DNA of 64,000 nucleotides from Actinomycetes bacterium (GCA_023252155.1 JAHEXJ010000002.1:18644-82643), one strand, 5' to 3'; shown: positions 44,051 through 53,684, counted from the stretch's first letter. Notes: generated by a model from the letters alone, not told the origin. A program made the numbers and translations.

Positions 44051-45358
44051 CTACTGTCCAGTGATTTTTGAAAGGATCTTCATAATTCGACTTGGACGGT
44101 TCCTGCGCTTTTCTTCCTTGTCGGCCATGCCAGATAGTCGAATCGCGCTGTTGATACCGATCCAACGGAAGGGTTCTGGTTCCCAACGGGGACCCCTCCA
44201 TTGAACGAAGGGAAGATGCGTGCGAGCCGAATCCTTCTGAAGTATGAGGTCGGCCATCACCCCGCCTGCCAGATAAGAAAAGGCAACGCCATCACCGGCA
44301 TATCCGCCCATCTCCCCGTAATTCTCGCCTGTTCTTACGTATGGCGCCCAATCTCGAGTAACTCCGACTGCTCCGCCCCACGAATGATTGAATTCGAATT
44401 TCTCCAACACGGGGAACCATTCCCGTGCCATTTTTCGCAATCGATCGTGATCTCGACGATGATGTTCGCTTGCATCGTTTCTGCGCGATCTCCAGGTATA
44501 CGGCGCACCACGTCCACCGATTGCCAGTCGGCCGTCTGCTGTGCGTTGCGCGTATGTCACCAGGTGAGAGGCTTCGGCAAAAGTCTCGCGATTTTCAACA
44601 CCAATTTCTTGAAGAACCTCAGATGGAAGGGGTTCAGAGGCAATCATTAACGAATAAATGGGCACCTGATCACGTGTGTTTTCGAGGTAAGCCTCAATAG
44701 CACGAACCACGAAGGTTGCGCGCACTTGCATGGTATCGACTAGTACCGCTCCTTCAGGTTGAATAAAAGCCGGGGTGTTTTCGAAGATGCTGACGCCACG
44801 GCACTGTAATGAATTCGCTAGGCCGACGACAAGGGCCGCAGGATTTAAGGATGCACAGTTCGGCGTGTACACAGAGCCAAGTGCACCACGCATTCGGATT
44901 CGGGCATTGGTTTCGCGAACATCAAGTCGAACGTAGCCCTCTTCGATATGTGTACCCAACCGTTGGAATTGACCCTGATTTCGGGCAATGATGAGAGAGC
45001 CAGCCTTTTGAAATCCGCAATCGATATTTTCTTTAGAGATGAAATCAGCAACATCGTCAATTGTTTGACGTAGATGCATGTGCAATTCGTGAACTACTTC
45101 TGGAGAAAATGTCTTTCTGAGTTCTTTGTCGTCGACGGGATAGAGCGCCGAAGCCCATCCACCGTTGCGGCCGCTTGCACCTGAGCCAACTTGATTCTTT
45201 TCCAGGATCGCAATTTTGAGTGCAGGGTTCTGCTCGATCAGATGGTGAGCGGTCCAAAGTCCCGAAAAGCCGCCACCGACGATGACGACATCCCACGGGT
45301 GTTGAAGTTCACCCGGTTCAAAAACAGGGTGATCGACAAGCGTCCACCACAAACTCAT
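44051..45358 (-). CDS. FAD-dependent amine/amino-acid oxidase (DadA/PuuB-like), copy 1
   Basis: Start ATG 45358 overlaps the stop of the PNPOx-like gene (ATGA); the longer frame is shadow. 435 residues. PWDVVIVGGGFSGLWTAHHLIEQNPALKIAILEKNQVGSGASGRNGGWAS is a DAO-family FAD motif, and the C-terminal GEMGGYAGDGVAFSYLAGGVMADLI segment closes the FAD site. It resembles gamma-glutamylputrescine oxidase and related oxidases, and is a paralogue of the protein at 53801-55213. It ends the aminotransferase operon; a role in oxidative deamination of a polyamine derivative is inferred. Confidence 0.75.
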   Translation of the reverse strand: MSLWWTLVDHPVFEPGELQHPWDVVIVGGGFSGLWTAHHLIEQNPALKIAILEKNQVGSGASGRNGGWASALYPVDDKELRKTFSPEVVHELHMHLRQTIDDVADFISKENIDCGFQKAGSLIIARNQGQFQRLGTHIEEGYVRLDVRETNARIRMRGALGSVYTPNCASLNPAALVVGLANSLQCRGVSIFENTPAFIQPEGAVLVDTMQVRATFVVRAIEAYLENTRDQVPIYSLMIASEPLPSEVLQEIGVENRETFAEASHLVTYAQRTADGRLAIGGRGAPYTWRSRRNDASEHHRRDHDRLRKMAREWFPVLEKFEFNHSWGGAVGVTRDWAPYVRTGENYGEMGGYAGDGVAFSYLAGGVMADLILQKDSARTHLPFVQWRGPRWEPEPFRWIGINSAIRLSGMADKEEKRRNRPSRIMKILSKITGQ

Positions 45359-45999
45359 ATTCGATTCTCCGGCCACTTCGATAAATAGTCGGGGAGCGCT
45401 ATCCCGGATTTCAAATTTTCGGCGGGGATTGGGATTCCGTACACACTCGATATCGGAACGATTCCTGCCCACACCTTAGAGTCAAGGTCAGATTCTGGAT
45501 CATCAGGTTGGCCATCGGAAATTTTGATGCTGATCTCATTTAGCGGAAAGGCGAGCACGCTCGTTGCTTTGAGTTCTTGATCGGTTGAATCGCGAAGTTC
45601 ATTTATCCGCTCTGGAAAGAGATGGGCGGTGAGAGCACGTAAGGCGGCTCGCTTTTCGTCACCTTCCAAGGAGCGGGCAATTCCTAGCGCCATGAGAGAT
45701 TGATAGTGCATCGAGGACTCGAAGGCCGAGCGGGCTAAAACTAAGGCGTCTACCAACGTAATTGTTACGCAGGCAGGTGCACCGCTCGACAGAACCTTGA
45801 ATAGTCGCGATGCGGTAGATCCATGCAACAACAACTCGTCGCCGAAGGGAGCGCAAGCAACTGGCAGGCAATATGGCTGATTTTGATCCGTTACCGCAAC
45901 GTGGGCGACTATGGCGCGATCCAAAATCCGTCGGACTTCACCAGGTTCGAAAACCTGTTTGTGTGGAGCGCGACGGACTTTGGTGCGATCTGAACCCAT
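45355..45999 (-). CDS. Pyridoxamine 5'-phosphate oxidase-like FMN-binding protein
   Basis: 214 residues with the split-barrel pattern: RRILDRAIVAHVAVTDQNQPYCLPVACAPFGDELLLHGSTASRLFKVL and VCITI-like VTITLVDALVLARSAFESSMHYQSLMALGIARSLEGDEKRAALRAL. This is the NimA/PNPOx-like group rather than true PdxH. The gene shares one base with the aminotransferase stop and overlaps the oxidase start. A role in supplying flavin reduction or PLP salvage for its neighbours is a guess from position. Confidence 0.75.
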   Translation of the reverse strand: MGSDRTKVRRAPHKQVFEPGEVRRILDRAIVAHVAVTDQNQPYCLPVACAPFGDELLLHGSTASRLFKVLSSGAPACVTITLVDALVLARSAFESSMHYQSLMALGIARSLEGDEKRAALRALTAHLFPERINELRDSTDQELKATSVLAFPLNEISIKISDGQPDDPESDLDSKVWAGIVPISSVYGIPIPAENLKSGIALPDYLSKWPENRI

Positions 46000-47417
46000 T
46001 ACAGAATGATAGATGCAGCCTCGGTAAGTACCGTGCGGAGAATGCCTTCAATTTCATCGAAATGCGATTGATCGCAAATTAATGGAGGCGCGATCTGGAT
46101 GACGGGGTCTCCACGATCGTCTGCACGACAGTAGAGCCCGTTGTCGAAGAGCGCCTTGGATAAGAAGCCTCGAAGCAATTTCTCGCTTTCATCAGCGGAG
46201 AAAGTTTCTTGAGTCGCCTTGTCCTTGACCATTTCGATTCCGTAGAAGTAACCGGCGCCGCGGATATCACCGACGATAGGTAGGTCATAGAGCTTCTCGA
46301 GAGTTGCTTTGAGCCCAACTTCGTTGGCTCTAACGTTCTCGTTGATCTTTTCGCGCTCAAAGATGTCCATGTTCGCTAAAGCAACGGCAGCGCCAGCGGG
46401 GTGTCCACCGAAGGTGAATCCGTGAAGGAACGAATTATTGCCTTTTCGGAATGGTTCGTAGAGACGCTCGTTGGCAATCATCGCTGCCATCGGGAAGTAA
46501 CCCGACGTCATACCTTTACCGCACGTGATGATGTCAGGAACGACGCCATACCTAACGGAGGCAAAGTATTCGCCGATCCGCCCGAAACCAGTAATCGTTT
46601 CGTCCGCCACCATGATGACGTCATATTGATCGCAGATATCGCGCACTCTTTGTAAGTAGCCTGGGGGAGGCGGGAAACATCCGCCGGAATTTTGTACAGG
46701 TTCGATGAATACAGCCGCAACTGTATCGGCGCCTTCGAAAAGGATCGCCTCTTCGATTCGGTTTGCCGCCCATTGTCCGAATTCTTCAAATGAATCGCGA
46801 TGATTAAGGGGTGCACGATAGAAGTTCGTGTTCGGCACTTTGTGGTGGCCGGCTATGAGCGGTTCGAAGAATTGCTTGGCAGCCGGAATACCTGTGATTG
46901 AAAGTGCTCCCTGTGTGGTGCCGTGATAGGCAACGTGGCGACTGATGATTTTATGTTTCATCGGTTTGCCCGTGAGTTTGAAATACTGCTTAATGAGCTT
47001 CGCAGCGGTTTCTACTGCTTCACCGCCAGAAGCACTGAAGAATACGTGGTTGAGACCCTCGGGAGTATGCGAGGTGATTCTCTCTGCCAATTCGATTGCG
47101 CGTGGATTTGCATACGACCAAATTGGGAAGTAGCCGATTTCCTTAATTTGCTTTGCGTAGGCGTCTGCAAGTTCTTCGCGACCATGACCCACCTGCGTGG
47201 CAAATAGAGATGAGATGCCATCGAAGTATCGCTTGCCGCGATCGTCAAAGATATATGCACCTTCACCTTTTACGATGATCGGAATTGATCCTCCGGCGTC
47301 GTAAGCACCCATTCGGGAAAAGTGCATCCAAAGATGCTCTTTTGCGCGGTTGGACCAGTTTGATTCGAGATCTGATTCGAAGGATTGAACGTTGTCGAAT
47401 GTACTTGTTGTTGCCAT
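45999..47417 (-). CDS. Class III aminotransferase, polyamine/putrescine type
   Basis: 472 residues. AAT-III features: GGSIPIIVKGEGAYIFDDRGKRYFDGISSLFATQVGHGR, FFSASGGEAVETAAKLIKQYF, HVAYHGTTQGALSITG, the acidic VMVADETITGFGRIGEYF, and the PLP-lysine in IITCGKGMTSGYFPMAAMI. The W/N-terminal features resemble SpuC-type putrescine or omega-amino acid:pyruvate aminotransferases. With an Lrp regulator upstream and a PatD-like dehydrogenase divergent, it probably converts putrescine-like diamines to aminoaldehydes. Substrate is not proven. Confidence 0.8.
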   Translation of the reverse strand: MATTSTFDNVQSFESDLESNWSNRAKEHLWMHFSRMGAYDAGGSIPIIVKGEGAYIFDDRGKRYFDGISSLFATQVGHGREELADAYAKQIKEIGYFPIWSYANPRAIELAERITSHTPEGLNHVFFSASGGEAVETAAKLIKQYFKLTGKPMKHKIISRHVAYHGTTQGALSITGIPAAKQFFEPLIAGHHKVPNTNFYRAPLNHRDSFEEFGQWAANRIEEAILFEGADTVAAVFIEPVQNSGGCFPPPPGYLQRVRDICDQYDVIMVADETITGFGRIGEYFASVRYGVVPDIITCGKGMTSGYFPMAAMIANERLYEPFRKGNNSFLHGFTFGGHPAGAAVALANMDIFEREKINENVRANEVGLKATLEKLYDLPIVGDIRGAGYFYGIEMVKDKATQETFSADESEKLLRGFLSKALFDNGLYCRADDRGDPVIQIAPPLICDQSHFDEIEGILRTVLTEAASIIL

Positions 47418-47419
47418 TT

Positions 47420-47878
47420 TTATGTTCCCCAGTTATAAAGCTGCTTGCGCAACTTTAGGTAGATGAAGCTCTCCGTACTACGCACTTCCGGAATTGCTCT
47501 TATTCGTTGCAGTAGTTCAAGTAGATGCTCGTCGTCATTGCAAATGACTTCCGCCATGACATCAAAGCCACCAGATGTGACCAAGATGTAATCAACTTCC
47601 TTGTAATGCGAAAGTTGGTCTGCAACCTCTACGAGATCTCCTTCAACTTTTATTCCGATCATGGCCATGCGGTAGGAACCGACGGTGAGTGGGTCTGTGA
47701 CCGCCACCACTTGCATAACGCCAGACTCAATGAGTTTGGCGATGCGCTGGCGGACGGCAGCCTCAGACAGCCCCACAGCCACTCCGATCGCTGCATAGGG
47801 CTTACGCCCGTCGATCTGGAGCTGTTCAATGATCGCCCGCGAAATGTCGTCCAAAACCGGGCGGTGCTTGATGGCCAT
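47420..47878 (-). CDS. Lrp/AsnC family transcriptional regulator
   Basis: 152 residues. N-terminal HTH (LDDISRAIIEQLQIDGRKPYAAIGVAVGLSEAAVRQRIAKLIESGVMQVVAV) followed by the RAM ligand domain (YILVTSGGFDVMAEVICNDDEHLLELL). It is the first gene of the minus-strand aminotransferase operon, two bases before the next start, and divides the polyamine block into two divergent halves. Two near-identical repeats in the divergent region are probably its sites. Effector unknown, likely an amino acid or polyamine product. Confidence 0.85.
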   Translation of the reverse strand: MAIKHRPVLDDISRAIIEQLQIDGRKPYAAIGVAVGLSEAAVRQRIAKLIESGVMQVVAVTDPLTVGSYRMAMIGIKVEGDLVEVADQLSHYKEVDYILVTSGGFDVMAEVICNDDEHLLELLQRIRAIPEVRSTESFIYLKLRKQLYNWGT

Positions 47879-47916
47879 GGGCTAACTCTCTCGCACCTTT
47901 GAGGCAAAAGCAAAGG

Positions 47917-47959
47917 AATCCGCAGATTATGGCCTCTTTGACGACGAAATCCGCACATT
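47917..47959. promoter_or_regulatory. Direct repeats, probable Lrp-type operator
   Basis: AATCCGCAGATT at 47917-47928 recurs as AATCCGCACATT at 47948-47959. The period is 31 bases, about three helical turns, so both copies face the same side of the DNA. They lie in the 184-base divergent region between the Lrp-type gene and the aldehyde dehydrogenase gene. That arrangement fits an oligomeric Lrp-type protein; binding is inferred. Confidence 0.5.
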
Positions 47960-48062
47960 TCGGGACAAAAAAGGGGCTAATTCGTGGTGGGGGCTGTTCA
48001 TGGAGACTTTCACGGCGTACTCTCACCTCACTAGCGATTGGGCTTTCTAAGGGAGTAAATGA

Positions 48063-49490
48063 ATGGAAAAGCTATTTAGCTTCGTCAACGGCCACGAGGT
48101 TCAAAGTTCCTCCGGGGAGACAACCCCGATTACCGATCCTTCCACCGGCGAGGTTTATGCCCAGGCCCCGAAGTCCAATAAGAGCGACGTCGATGTGGCA
48201 ATGAAAGCAGCTTCAAAAGCATTTGAGACGTGGGGGCAGACGACTCCTAGTCAGCGACAACGAGCGCTGCTGAAGATTGCCGATGCATTTGAAGAACACG
48301 CGGAAGAATTAGTTGCAATTGAAAGTCGAAATACTGGAAAACCTTTAGCAGTCACAATGTCTGAAGAAGTTCCTCCAATGTTGGATCAGATCCGATTCTT
48401 TGCAGGGGCCGCACGAAATCTTGAGGGCAAGTCCGCCGGTGAGTACATGCCAGGCATGACATCCTTCCTTCGTCGCGAACCAATAGGCGTATGCGGGCAA
48501 ATCACACCGTGGAATTATCCGATGATGATGGCCGTATGGAAGTGGGCACCTGCGATTGCAGCTGGTAATACTGTTGTTTTGAAGCCAAGTCACACAACAC
48601 CCGCAAGCACCGCGTACATGGCAAAACTCATGGCGGAGTTTCTTCCTGAAGGCGTATTCAACGTCATCTGCGGAGAGCGTGAAACCGGTCAGGGGATCAC
48701 CGAACATTCAACTCCAGCAATGGTCTCCATAACAGGATCTGTACGCGCTGGAATCGACGTCGCAACTAACGCGGCTAAGCAGGTAAAAAGAGTTCACCTT
48801 GAACTCGGTGGGAAAGCGCCCGTGGTTGTCTTTGATGATGCCAATTTGGAGAGCGCAGCAGAGGCAATTGCGATTGCAGGTTACTTCAATGCTGGCCAAG
48901 ATTGCACTGCGGCAACGCGCGTCCTCGTCCAAGCAGGCGTGTATGAGAAGTTCGTGGCACTATTGACCGATCAGGCAAAGAACAAGATCGCCATCGGAAT
49001 GCCTAATGAAGATGTACTTGTCGGACCGGTAAATAACGTCCATCAACTCGCTTCAGTAAGTGGATTCCTTGAGAGGGTTCCGAGTCATGCTCGCGTTACC
49101 GCTGGGGGCGCGGCACTTGATCGACCCGGCTTCTTCTTCCCTCCAACAGTGGTGGCAGACCTTCGACAAGATGATGAAATGATCCAGAATGAAATTTTTG
49201 GACCGGTCATCACTATGCAGATGTTTAGCACCGAGGCAGAAGCGATCGCCATGGCAAACGGAGTTGATTATGCGCTGGCCTCTAGCGTCTGGACTCGGGA
49301 CCATGGAACGGCAATGAGAATGTCCAAGGCTTTGGACTTTGGCTGCGTATGGATCAACACCCACATTCCAATCGTGGCCGAAATGCCACATGGTGGTTTC
49401 AAGAAATCCGGATACGGAAAAGACCTTTCCGGGTATGGATTCGAGGACTACACAAGAATCAAACATGTTATGACGAATCTCAACGCATAG
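48063..49490 (+). CDS. Aldehyde dehydrogenase, aminobutyraldehyde (PatD) type
   Basis: ATG start with AGGGAG just upstream. 475 residues. Catalytic Cys in NAGQDCTAATRVLV, Glu in LELGGKAPVVVF, cofactor loop SITGSVRAGI. The QDCTA context and WINTHIPIVAEMPHGGFKKSGYGKDLSGYGFEDYTRIKHV ending are typical of gamma-aminobutyraldehyde dehydrogenases. It would oxidise the aminoaldehyde made by the divergent aminotransferase to a GABA-like acid. The potDABC genes follow after a hairpin. Confidence 0.85.
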   Translation: MEKLFSFVNGHEVQSSSGETTPITDPSTGEVYAQAPKSNKSDVDVAMKAASKAFETWGQTTPSQRQRALLKIADAFEEHAEELVAIESRNTGKPLAVTMSEEVPPMLDQIRFFAGAARNLEGKSAGEYMPGMTSFLRREPIGVCGQITPWNYPMMMAVWKWAPAIAAGNTVVLKPSHTTPASTAYMAKLMAEFLPEGVFNVICGERETGQGITEHSTPAMVSITGSVRAGIDVATNAAKQVKRVHLELGGKAPVVVFDDANLESAAEAIAIAGYFNAGQDCTAATRVLVQAGVYEKFVALLTDQAKNKIAIGMPNEDVLVGPVNNVHQLASVSGFLERVPSHARVTAGGAALDRPGFFFPPTVVADLRQDDEMIQNEIFGPVITMQMFSTEAEAIAMANGVDYALASSVWTRDHGTAMRMSKALDFGCVWINTHIPIVAEMPHGGFKKSGYGKDLSGYGFEDYTRIKHVMTNLNA

Positions 49491-49502
49491 CGTGAAAAGT
49501 GG

Positions 49503-49526
49503 GCGGGGAGGGCATACACTCCCCGC
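49503..49526 (+). terminator. GC-rich hairpin after the aldehyde dehydrogenase
   Basis: GCGGGGAG at 49503-49510 pairs perfectly with CTCCCCGC at 49519-49526 around an eight-base loop, 13 bases after the stop. Only a short T-containing stretch (ATTGATTT) follows, so termination may be partial, allowing read-through to potD at 49607. Confidence 0.55.
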
Positions 49527-49606
49527 ATTGATTTCCCCATTAACGAAAACGAAATGAAGGCCAGATAACTTTCCAATAATAACGACGATACGAAAGAGGA
49601 ACTGCA

Positions 49607-50821
49607 ATGCCAAAAGATGAACCGATTGCTCCTAAAACGCTCGACCTAATACGTGCGCAGATGTCTCGGCGTGGAGTCATTGCAGGAGTCGGAGGATTGG
49701 GCGTGGCCGGATTACTTGCGGCATGCAGCACTTCTTCGCCGAAGGGAGCAACAAGTGGGTCGCCAAGTGGATCGCCAAGCGCCATTGCAGATACTGGCGG
49801 AACCGTCCGTTGGGCGAACTGGACCCTCTACTTAGATTACGACTCAAAGACCAAGAAGTACCCGACTCTTGAAGCATTCCAAAAGCAGTCTGGGATAAAA
49901 GTTAAATACATGGAAGACGTCGATGACAACAATTCATTTTATGGCAAAGTTCAAGGCCAACTTAAGCTTGGTCAAGACATCGGCTATGACATTGTCACAC
50001 TTACTGACTGGATGGCCACACGTTGGATTCGTCTGGGATACACGCAGACGATTGATGCCACCGGCATTCCAAATAAAGTCAATATTCTCGACGCGCTTAA
50101 CAATGTAAGTTTTGACCCAGGACGCCATCAGTCGCTGACATGGCAATCTGGCTTTGCAGGGTTCGGCTGGAACAAACAGAAGATCCCTGGTGGCATCAAG
50201 ACTCTGGATCAACTCTTTGCTCCCGCTAACAAGGGCAAGATCGAAGTGCTCTCTGAAATGCGCGACACGATGGGCATCATCTTGCAATACCAGGGTGTTG
50301 ATATCTCATCCAATTTCACGGAAGCGCAGTTTATGAACGGAATTGATTTCTTGACGAAGAAGATCTCCGACGGCTTCATCAGAAAGGTAGTGGGCAACAG
50401 CTATAAGGAAGATCTTGTCAGTGGGGACGCCGTTGCTGTTATTGGATGGTCGGGAGACTTCTTCCAGTTAAACGCCCAGAGCAACGGTAAATTTGATTTC
50501 GCTCTACCTGAATCAGGCGGAACCCTTTGGAGCGACAACATGATGATTCCATCTACCTCGCATAACAGGAAGAACGCCGAGGCCGTCATGAATTACTACT
50601 ACGAGCCAGCAGTTGCGGCCCAAGTGGCGGCATACGTCAACTACATCTGCCCAGTTAAAGGCGCTCAAGCCGAGATGGAGAAGATTAATCCGGCCCTTGC
50701 CAAGAGCCCGTACATCTTCCCGGACGCTACGGCACTATCGAAGGCCAAAGTTTTCCGTGCACTCACTCCAGCTGAAGAAACCACCTTCACGACAGCCTTC
50801 CAGAAGGCAACCGGAAACTAG
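49607..50821 (+). CDS. potD: Spermidine/putrescine-binding lipoprotein
   Basis: 404 residues, ATG with AGAGGAA upstream. The N-terminus carries a twin-arginine motif (SRRGVIAGVGG, Arg 21-22) and a lipobox LAAC with Cys40, so it is predicted to be a Tat-exported lipoprotein. A Ser/Gly-rich linker follows. The mature part matches PotD-type group 1 binding proteins: TGGTVRWANWTLYLDYDSKTKKYPTL, GYDIVTLTDWMATRWIRLGY, and SGDAVAVIGWSGDFFQLN. It is followed directly by potA, potB and potC. Confidence 0.88.
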   Translation: MPKDEPIAPKTLDLIRAQMSRRGVIAGVGGLGVAGLLAACSTSSPKGATSGSPSGSPSAIADTGGTVRWANWTLYLDYDSKTKKYPTLEAFQKQSGIKVKYMEDVDDNNSFYGKVQGQLKLGQDIGYDIVTLTDWMATRWIRLGYTQTIDATGIPNKVNILDALNNVSFDPGRHQSLTWQSGFAGFGWNKQKIPGGIKTLDQLFAPANKGKIEVLSEMRDTMGIILQYQGVDISSNFTEAQFMNGIDFLTKKISDGFIRKVVGNSYKEDLVSGDAVAVIGWSGDFFQLNAQSNGKFDFALPESGGTLWSDNMMIPSTSHNRKNAEAVMNYYYEPAVAAQVAAYVNYICPVKGAQAEMEKINPALAKSPYIFPDATALSKAKVFRALTPAEETTFTTAFQKATGN

Positions 50822-51957
50822 TGGCCGACGCATCTTCCTCATCGCACGGGGATTTAAAACTCACCCGCGTCACCAAATCCTTTGGTGACTTCACGGCTGT
50901 TGATGATCTGACTCTCACCATTCCAGAAGGCTCGTTCTTCGCTCTGCTCGGGCCCTCTGGATGTGGCAAAACCACGACACTTCGGATGATTGCCGGATTA
51001 GAGGAGCCCACCGTAGGTTCCATATATATCGGGGAAACTGACATCACGACTAAGAAGCCCTACCAACGCCCAGTTAATACGGTTTTTCAAAACTATGCAC
51101 TATTTCCGCACTTGAGCATTTACGAAAACGTGGCTTTCGGACTGCGTCGTCGAGGTGTGAAAGATGTTAAAGAGCAAGTTGAAAAGGTATTGAAGTTGGT
51201 CGAGTTGCCGCATTTGGCCGAGCGAAAGCCAACTCAACTTTCCGGTGGGCAACAACAACGTATTGCGCTCGCACGGGCGATCGTCAATCGTCCGGCGTTG
51301 TTGCTTCTCGACGAACCACTCGGTGCACTTGATTTGAAGTTGCGTCGTCAAATGCAGATCGAACTTAAGTGGATTCAAACAGAGGTTGGTCTGACTTTCG
51401 TTCACGTCACTCACGATCAGGAAGAGGCCATGACAATGGCTGACACGATCGCGGTTATGAATGAGGGTCGGATCGAGCAGATGGGTTCGCCTGCAGAACT
51501 CTATGAATCACCAGAGACAGCATTCGTTGCAAACTTCCTTGGTCAGTCCAATCTTATTCGCGGCGAAGTTGTTTCAAGCGATTCTGATCAGTCGGTGGTC
51601 GAAGTGCATGGCCAGAAGGTCGCGGTCCTGAAATCTCGCAACCGAGCCACAGGCAAATCCATTCTGGTCGGAATCCGTCCAGAGAAGATCAGAATCTCAC
51701 TGCCCGATGACCCGCGCAACGGAAATGTGCTTACGGGGGGAATCGTTTCGGATGTCTCCTTTGTTGGCGTCAGCACTCAATATGTCGTTGAGATGCCGTG
51801 GAAGCAGGACCTCATGGTCTTCGAACAAAATGACGGTGGCACACCGACATTGCGACCAGGAGATCCCGTCTCACTTTCTTGGAATCCGCCATTCACTTTT
51901 GGTCTTGATGGGTCCGAAGACGTGAACGCAGGTTCTGAAGTGGATGAGCCGGCGTAA
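50821..51957 (+). CDS. potA: Spermidine/putrescine transporter ATP-binding protein
   Basis: GTG start sharing a base with the potD stop. 378 residues. Walker A GPSGCGKTTTLR, signature LSGGQQQRIALARAI, Walker B LLLDEPLGALDLKLR, switch THDQEEAMTMAD. The C-terminal TOBE-like region contains GIRPEKIRISL. Standard PotA layout. Overlaps potB by one base (TAATG). Confidence 0.92.
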   Translation: MADASSSSHGDLKLTRVTKSFGDFTAVDDLTLTIPEGSFFALLGPSGCGKTTTLRMIAGLEEPTVGSIYIGETDITTKKPYQRPVNTVFQNYALFPHLSIYENVAFGLRRRGVKDVKEQVEKVLKLVELPHLAERKPTQLSGGQQQRIALARAIVNRPALLLLDEPLGALDLKLRRQMQIELKWIQTEVGLTFVHVTHDQEEAMTMADTIAVMNEGRIEQMGSPAELYESPETAFVANFLGQSNLIRGEVVSSDSDQSVVEVHGQKVAVLKSRNRATGKSILVGIRPEKIRISLPDDPRNGNVLTGGIVSDVSFVGVSTQYVVEMPWKQDLMVFEQNDGGTPTLRPGDPVSLSWNPPFTFGLDGSEDVNAGSEVDEPA

Positions 51958-52850
51958 TGGCCTATCTTCAAAGCGTCGTTACCCGCGCAGGCTATTTCAC
52001 TTCGAAAAAGGGACGTCTGCCATATCTGCTTCTTTTCCCGGGCATGCTCTGGCTCTTCACTTTCTTTGTTCTTCCGATCATCAACCTTGCCGGAACCTCA
52101 ACACAGACGCCAGTTGCGGGCGGCGAAACTGGGCAATATGTGCAGACTTTTAGATTTGCTAACTACATAGATGCCTTCAATCAGGCCAGGCCGCAGTTCG
52201 CACGATCATTCCTCTACGCCACTTTGGCGACGCTCTTAGCGTTGGCAATTTCATACCCTCTTGCTTATGCGATTGCCTTTCGCTCCGGACGCTTCAAGAA
52301 CATACTTCTCGTTCTTGTCGTGGCACCATTCTTCACGTCCTTCCTGTTGCGAACGGTTGCCTGGAAACAGATTCTTGGCGAGCAGGGATTCGTTGTTCCC
52401 GCTCTGCGCTCTATGCACATTATTGGTCAAAATACGTCTCTGACCGCGAGTGCTTTGGCGGTGGTGACTGGCATGACCTACAACTTCCTGCCTTTTATGA
52501 CGCTGCCACTGTATGCATCTCTGGAACGCATCGATCCTCGGACGCTTGAGGCCTCTAACGATCTTTACGCCAATGGAATCACGACTTTTCGCAAAGTGAC
52601 ATTCCCACTTTCTATGCCAGGAGTTGTTGCAGGTACTTTGCTCACCTTCATCCCCGCAGCGGGTGATTACGTCAATGCCGCAATTTTGGGTAATCCCAAT
52701 ACGACCATGATTGGCAATGTTATAGATTCACGCTTTTTCAATATTGTTGACTATCCAACTGCGGCCGCGTTGTCCTTCATGTTGATGGCCGCGATACTTA
52801 TTCTTGTCACTATCTATATTCGTAGGTCCGGAACGGATGAATTAGTATGA
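51957..52850 (+). CDS. potB: Spermidine/putrescine transporter permease 1
   Basis: 297 residues, about six membrane segments, starting with LPYLLLFPGMLWLFTFFVLPIINL. Coupling loop EASNDLYANGITTFRKVTFPLSMPGV. The FIPAAGDYVNAAILGNPNTTMIGNVI stretch is typical of PotB. Overlaps potC by four bases (ATGA). Confidence 0.92.
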   Translation: MAYLQSVVTRAGYFTSKKGRLPYLLLFPGMLWLFTFFVLPIINLAGTSTQTPVAGGETGQYVQTFRFANYIDAFNQARPQFARSFLYATLATLLALAISYPLAYAIAFRSGRFKNILLVLVVAPFFTSFLLRTVAWKQILGEQGFVVPALRSMHIIGQNTSLTASALAVVTGMTYNFLPFMTLPLYASLERIDPRTLEASNDLYANGITTFRKVTFPLSMPGVVAGTLLTFIPAAGDYVNAAILGNPNTTMIGNVIDSRFFNIVDYPTAAALSFMLMAAILILVTIYIRRSGTDELV

Positions 52851-53671
52851 GTACGATCCCGATTCCCACGCTACCCGTTGGCAAGCGAATCTCGCGCTGG
52901 TTCGGGCGAAACATTATCCGTATCTACGCTGTTGTCGGTTTCACGTATCTTTTCATTCCAGTTATCTACACGATTGCATTTTCGTTTAACAACTCGGAGA
53001 AAAGCAATCTAGTCTGGCGCGGATTTACTTGGAGCAATTGGGCCAACCCTTGCGGTGCACCAGATGTGTGCAATGCGTTGGGAAATTCGCTCAAGATCGG
53101 AGTACTAGCGACTTTCGTTGCGACCGTCTTGGGAACACTGATCGCCTTCGCAATTGGCCGACACGCCTTCCGGGGACGGTCGACAACAAATCTCTTGATC
53201 TTTCTTCCAATGGCAACACCTGAGGTCGTACTTGGATCCTCACTACTAGCTATGTTTCTGACCTTCCACATTAACCCAGGTTTCTGGCCAACTGTTGCGG
53301 CGCACGTTATGTTCTGTATTTCCTTTGTGGTCGTTACCGTCAAAGCGCGAATTGCGAGCCTCGACCCCAGACTTGAGCAGGCAGCAATGGATCTCTACGC
53401 AAATGAGCGTGAGACATTTAGACGAGTGACCCTTCCTTTGGTTATGCCCGGCATCGCAGGCGCTGCGCTTCTAGCGTTTTCTCTCTCCTTCGACGATTTC
53501 ATCATCACGAACTTCAACTCGGGCACCATGAATACTTTCCCGAAGTTCGTCTGGGTATCGGCGGCACGAGGAATTCCCGCCCAGGCCAATGTAATCGGTT
53601 CCTCGATGTTCTTGATCGCACTGTTTGTCGTTGTCGCGGGGCAACTGGTCAACCGCAAAAAGGCGCGCTAA
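52847..53671 (+). CDS. potC: Spermidine/putrescine transporter permease 2
   Basis: 274 residues. Membrane segments start with YAVVGFTYLFIPVIYTIAFSFNNSE (a PotC hallmark), coupling loop QAAMDLYANERETFRRVTLPLVMPGI, and SFDDFIITNFNSG. It completes the PotDABC importer. It is followed by a 129-base structured gap and an oxidase gene in the same direction. Confidence 0.92.
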   Translation: MSTIPIPTLPVGKRISRWFGRNIIRIYAVVGFTYLFIPVIYTIAFSFNNSEKSNLVWRGFTWSNWANPCGAPDVCNALGNSLKIGVLATFVATVLGTLIAFAIGRHAFRGRSTTNLLIFLPMATPEVVLGSSLLAMFLTFHINPGFWPTVAAHVMFCISFVVVTVKARIASLDPRLEQAAMDLYANERETFRRVTLPLVMPGIAGAALLAFSLSFDDFIITNFNSGTMNTFPKFVWVSAARGIPAQANVIGSSMFLIALFVVVAGQLVNRKKAR

Positions 53672-53684
53672 TCTAGCCCCGTAG

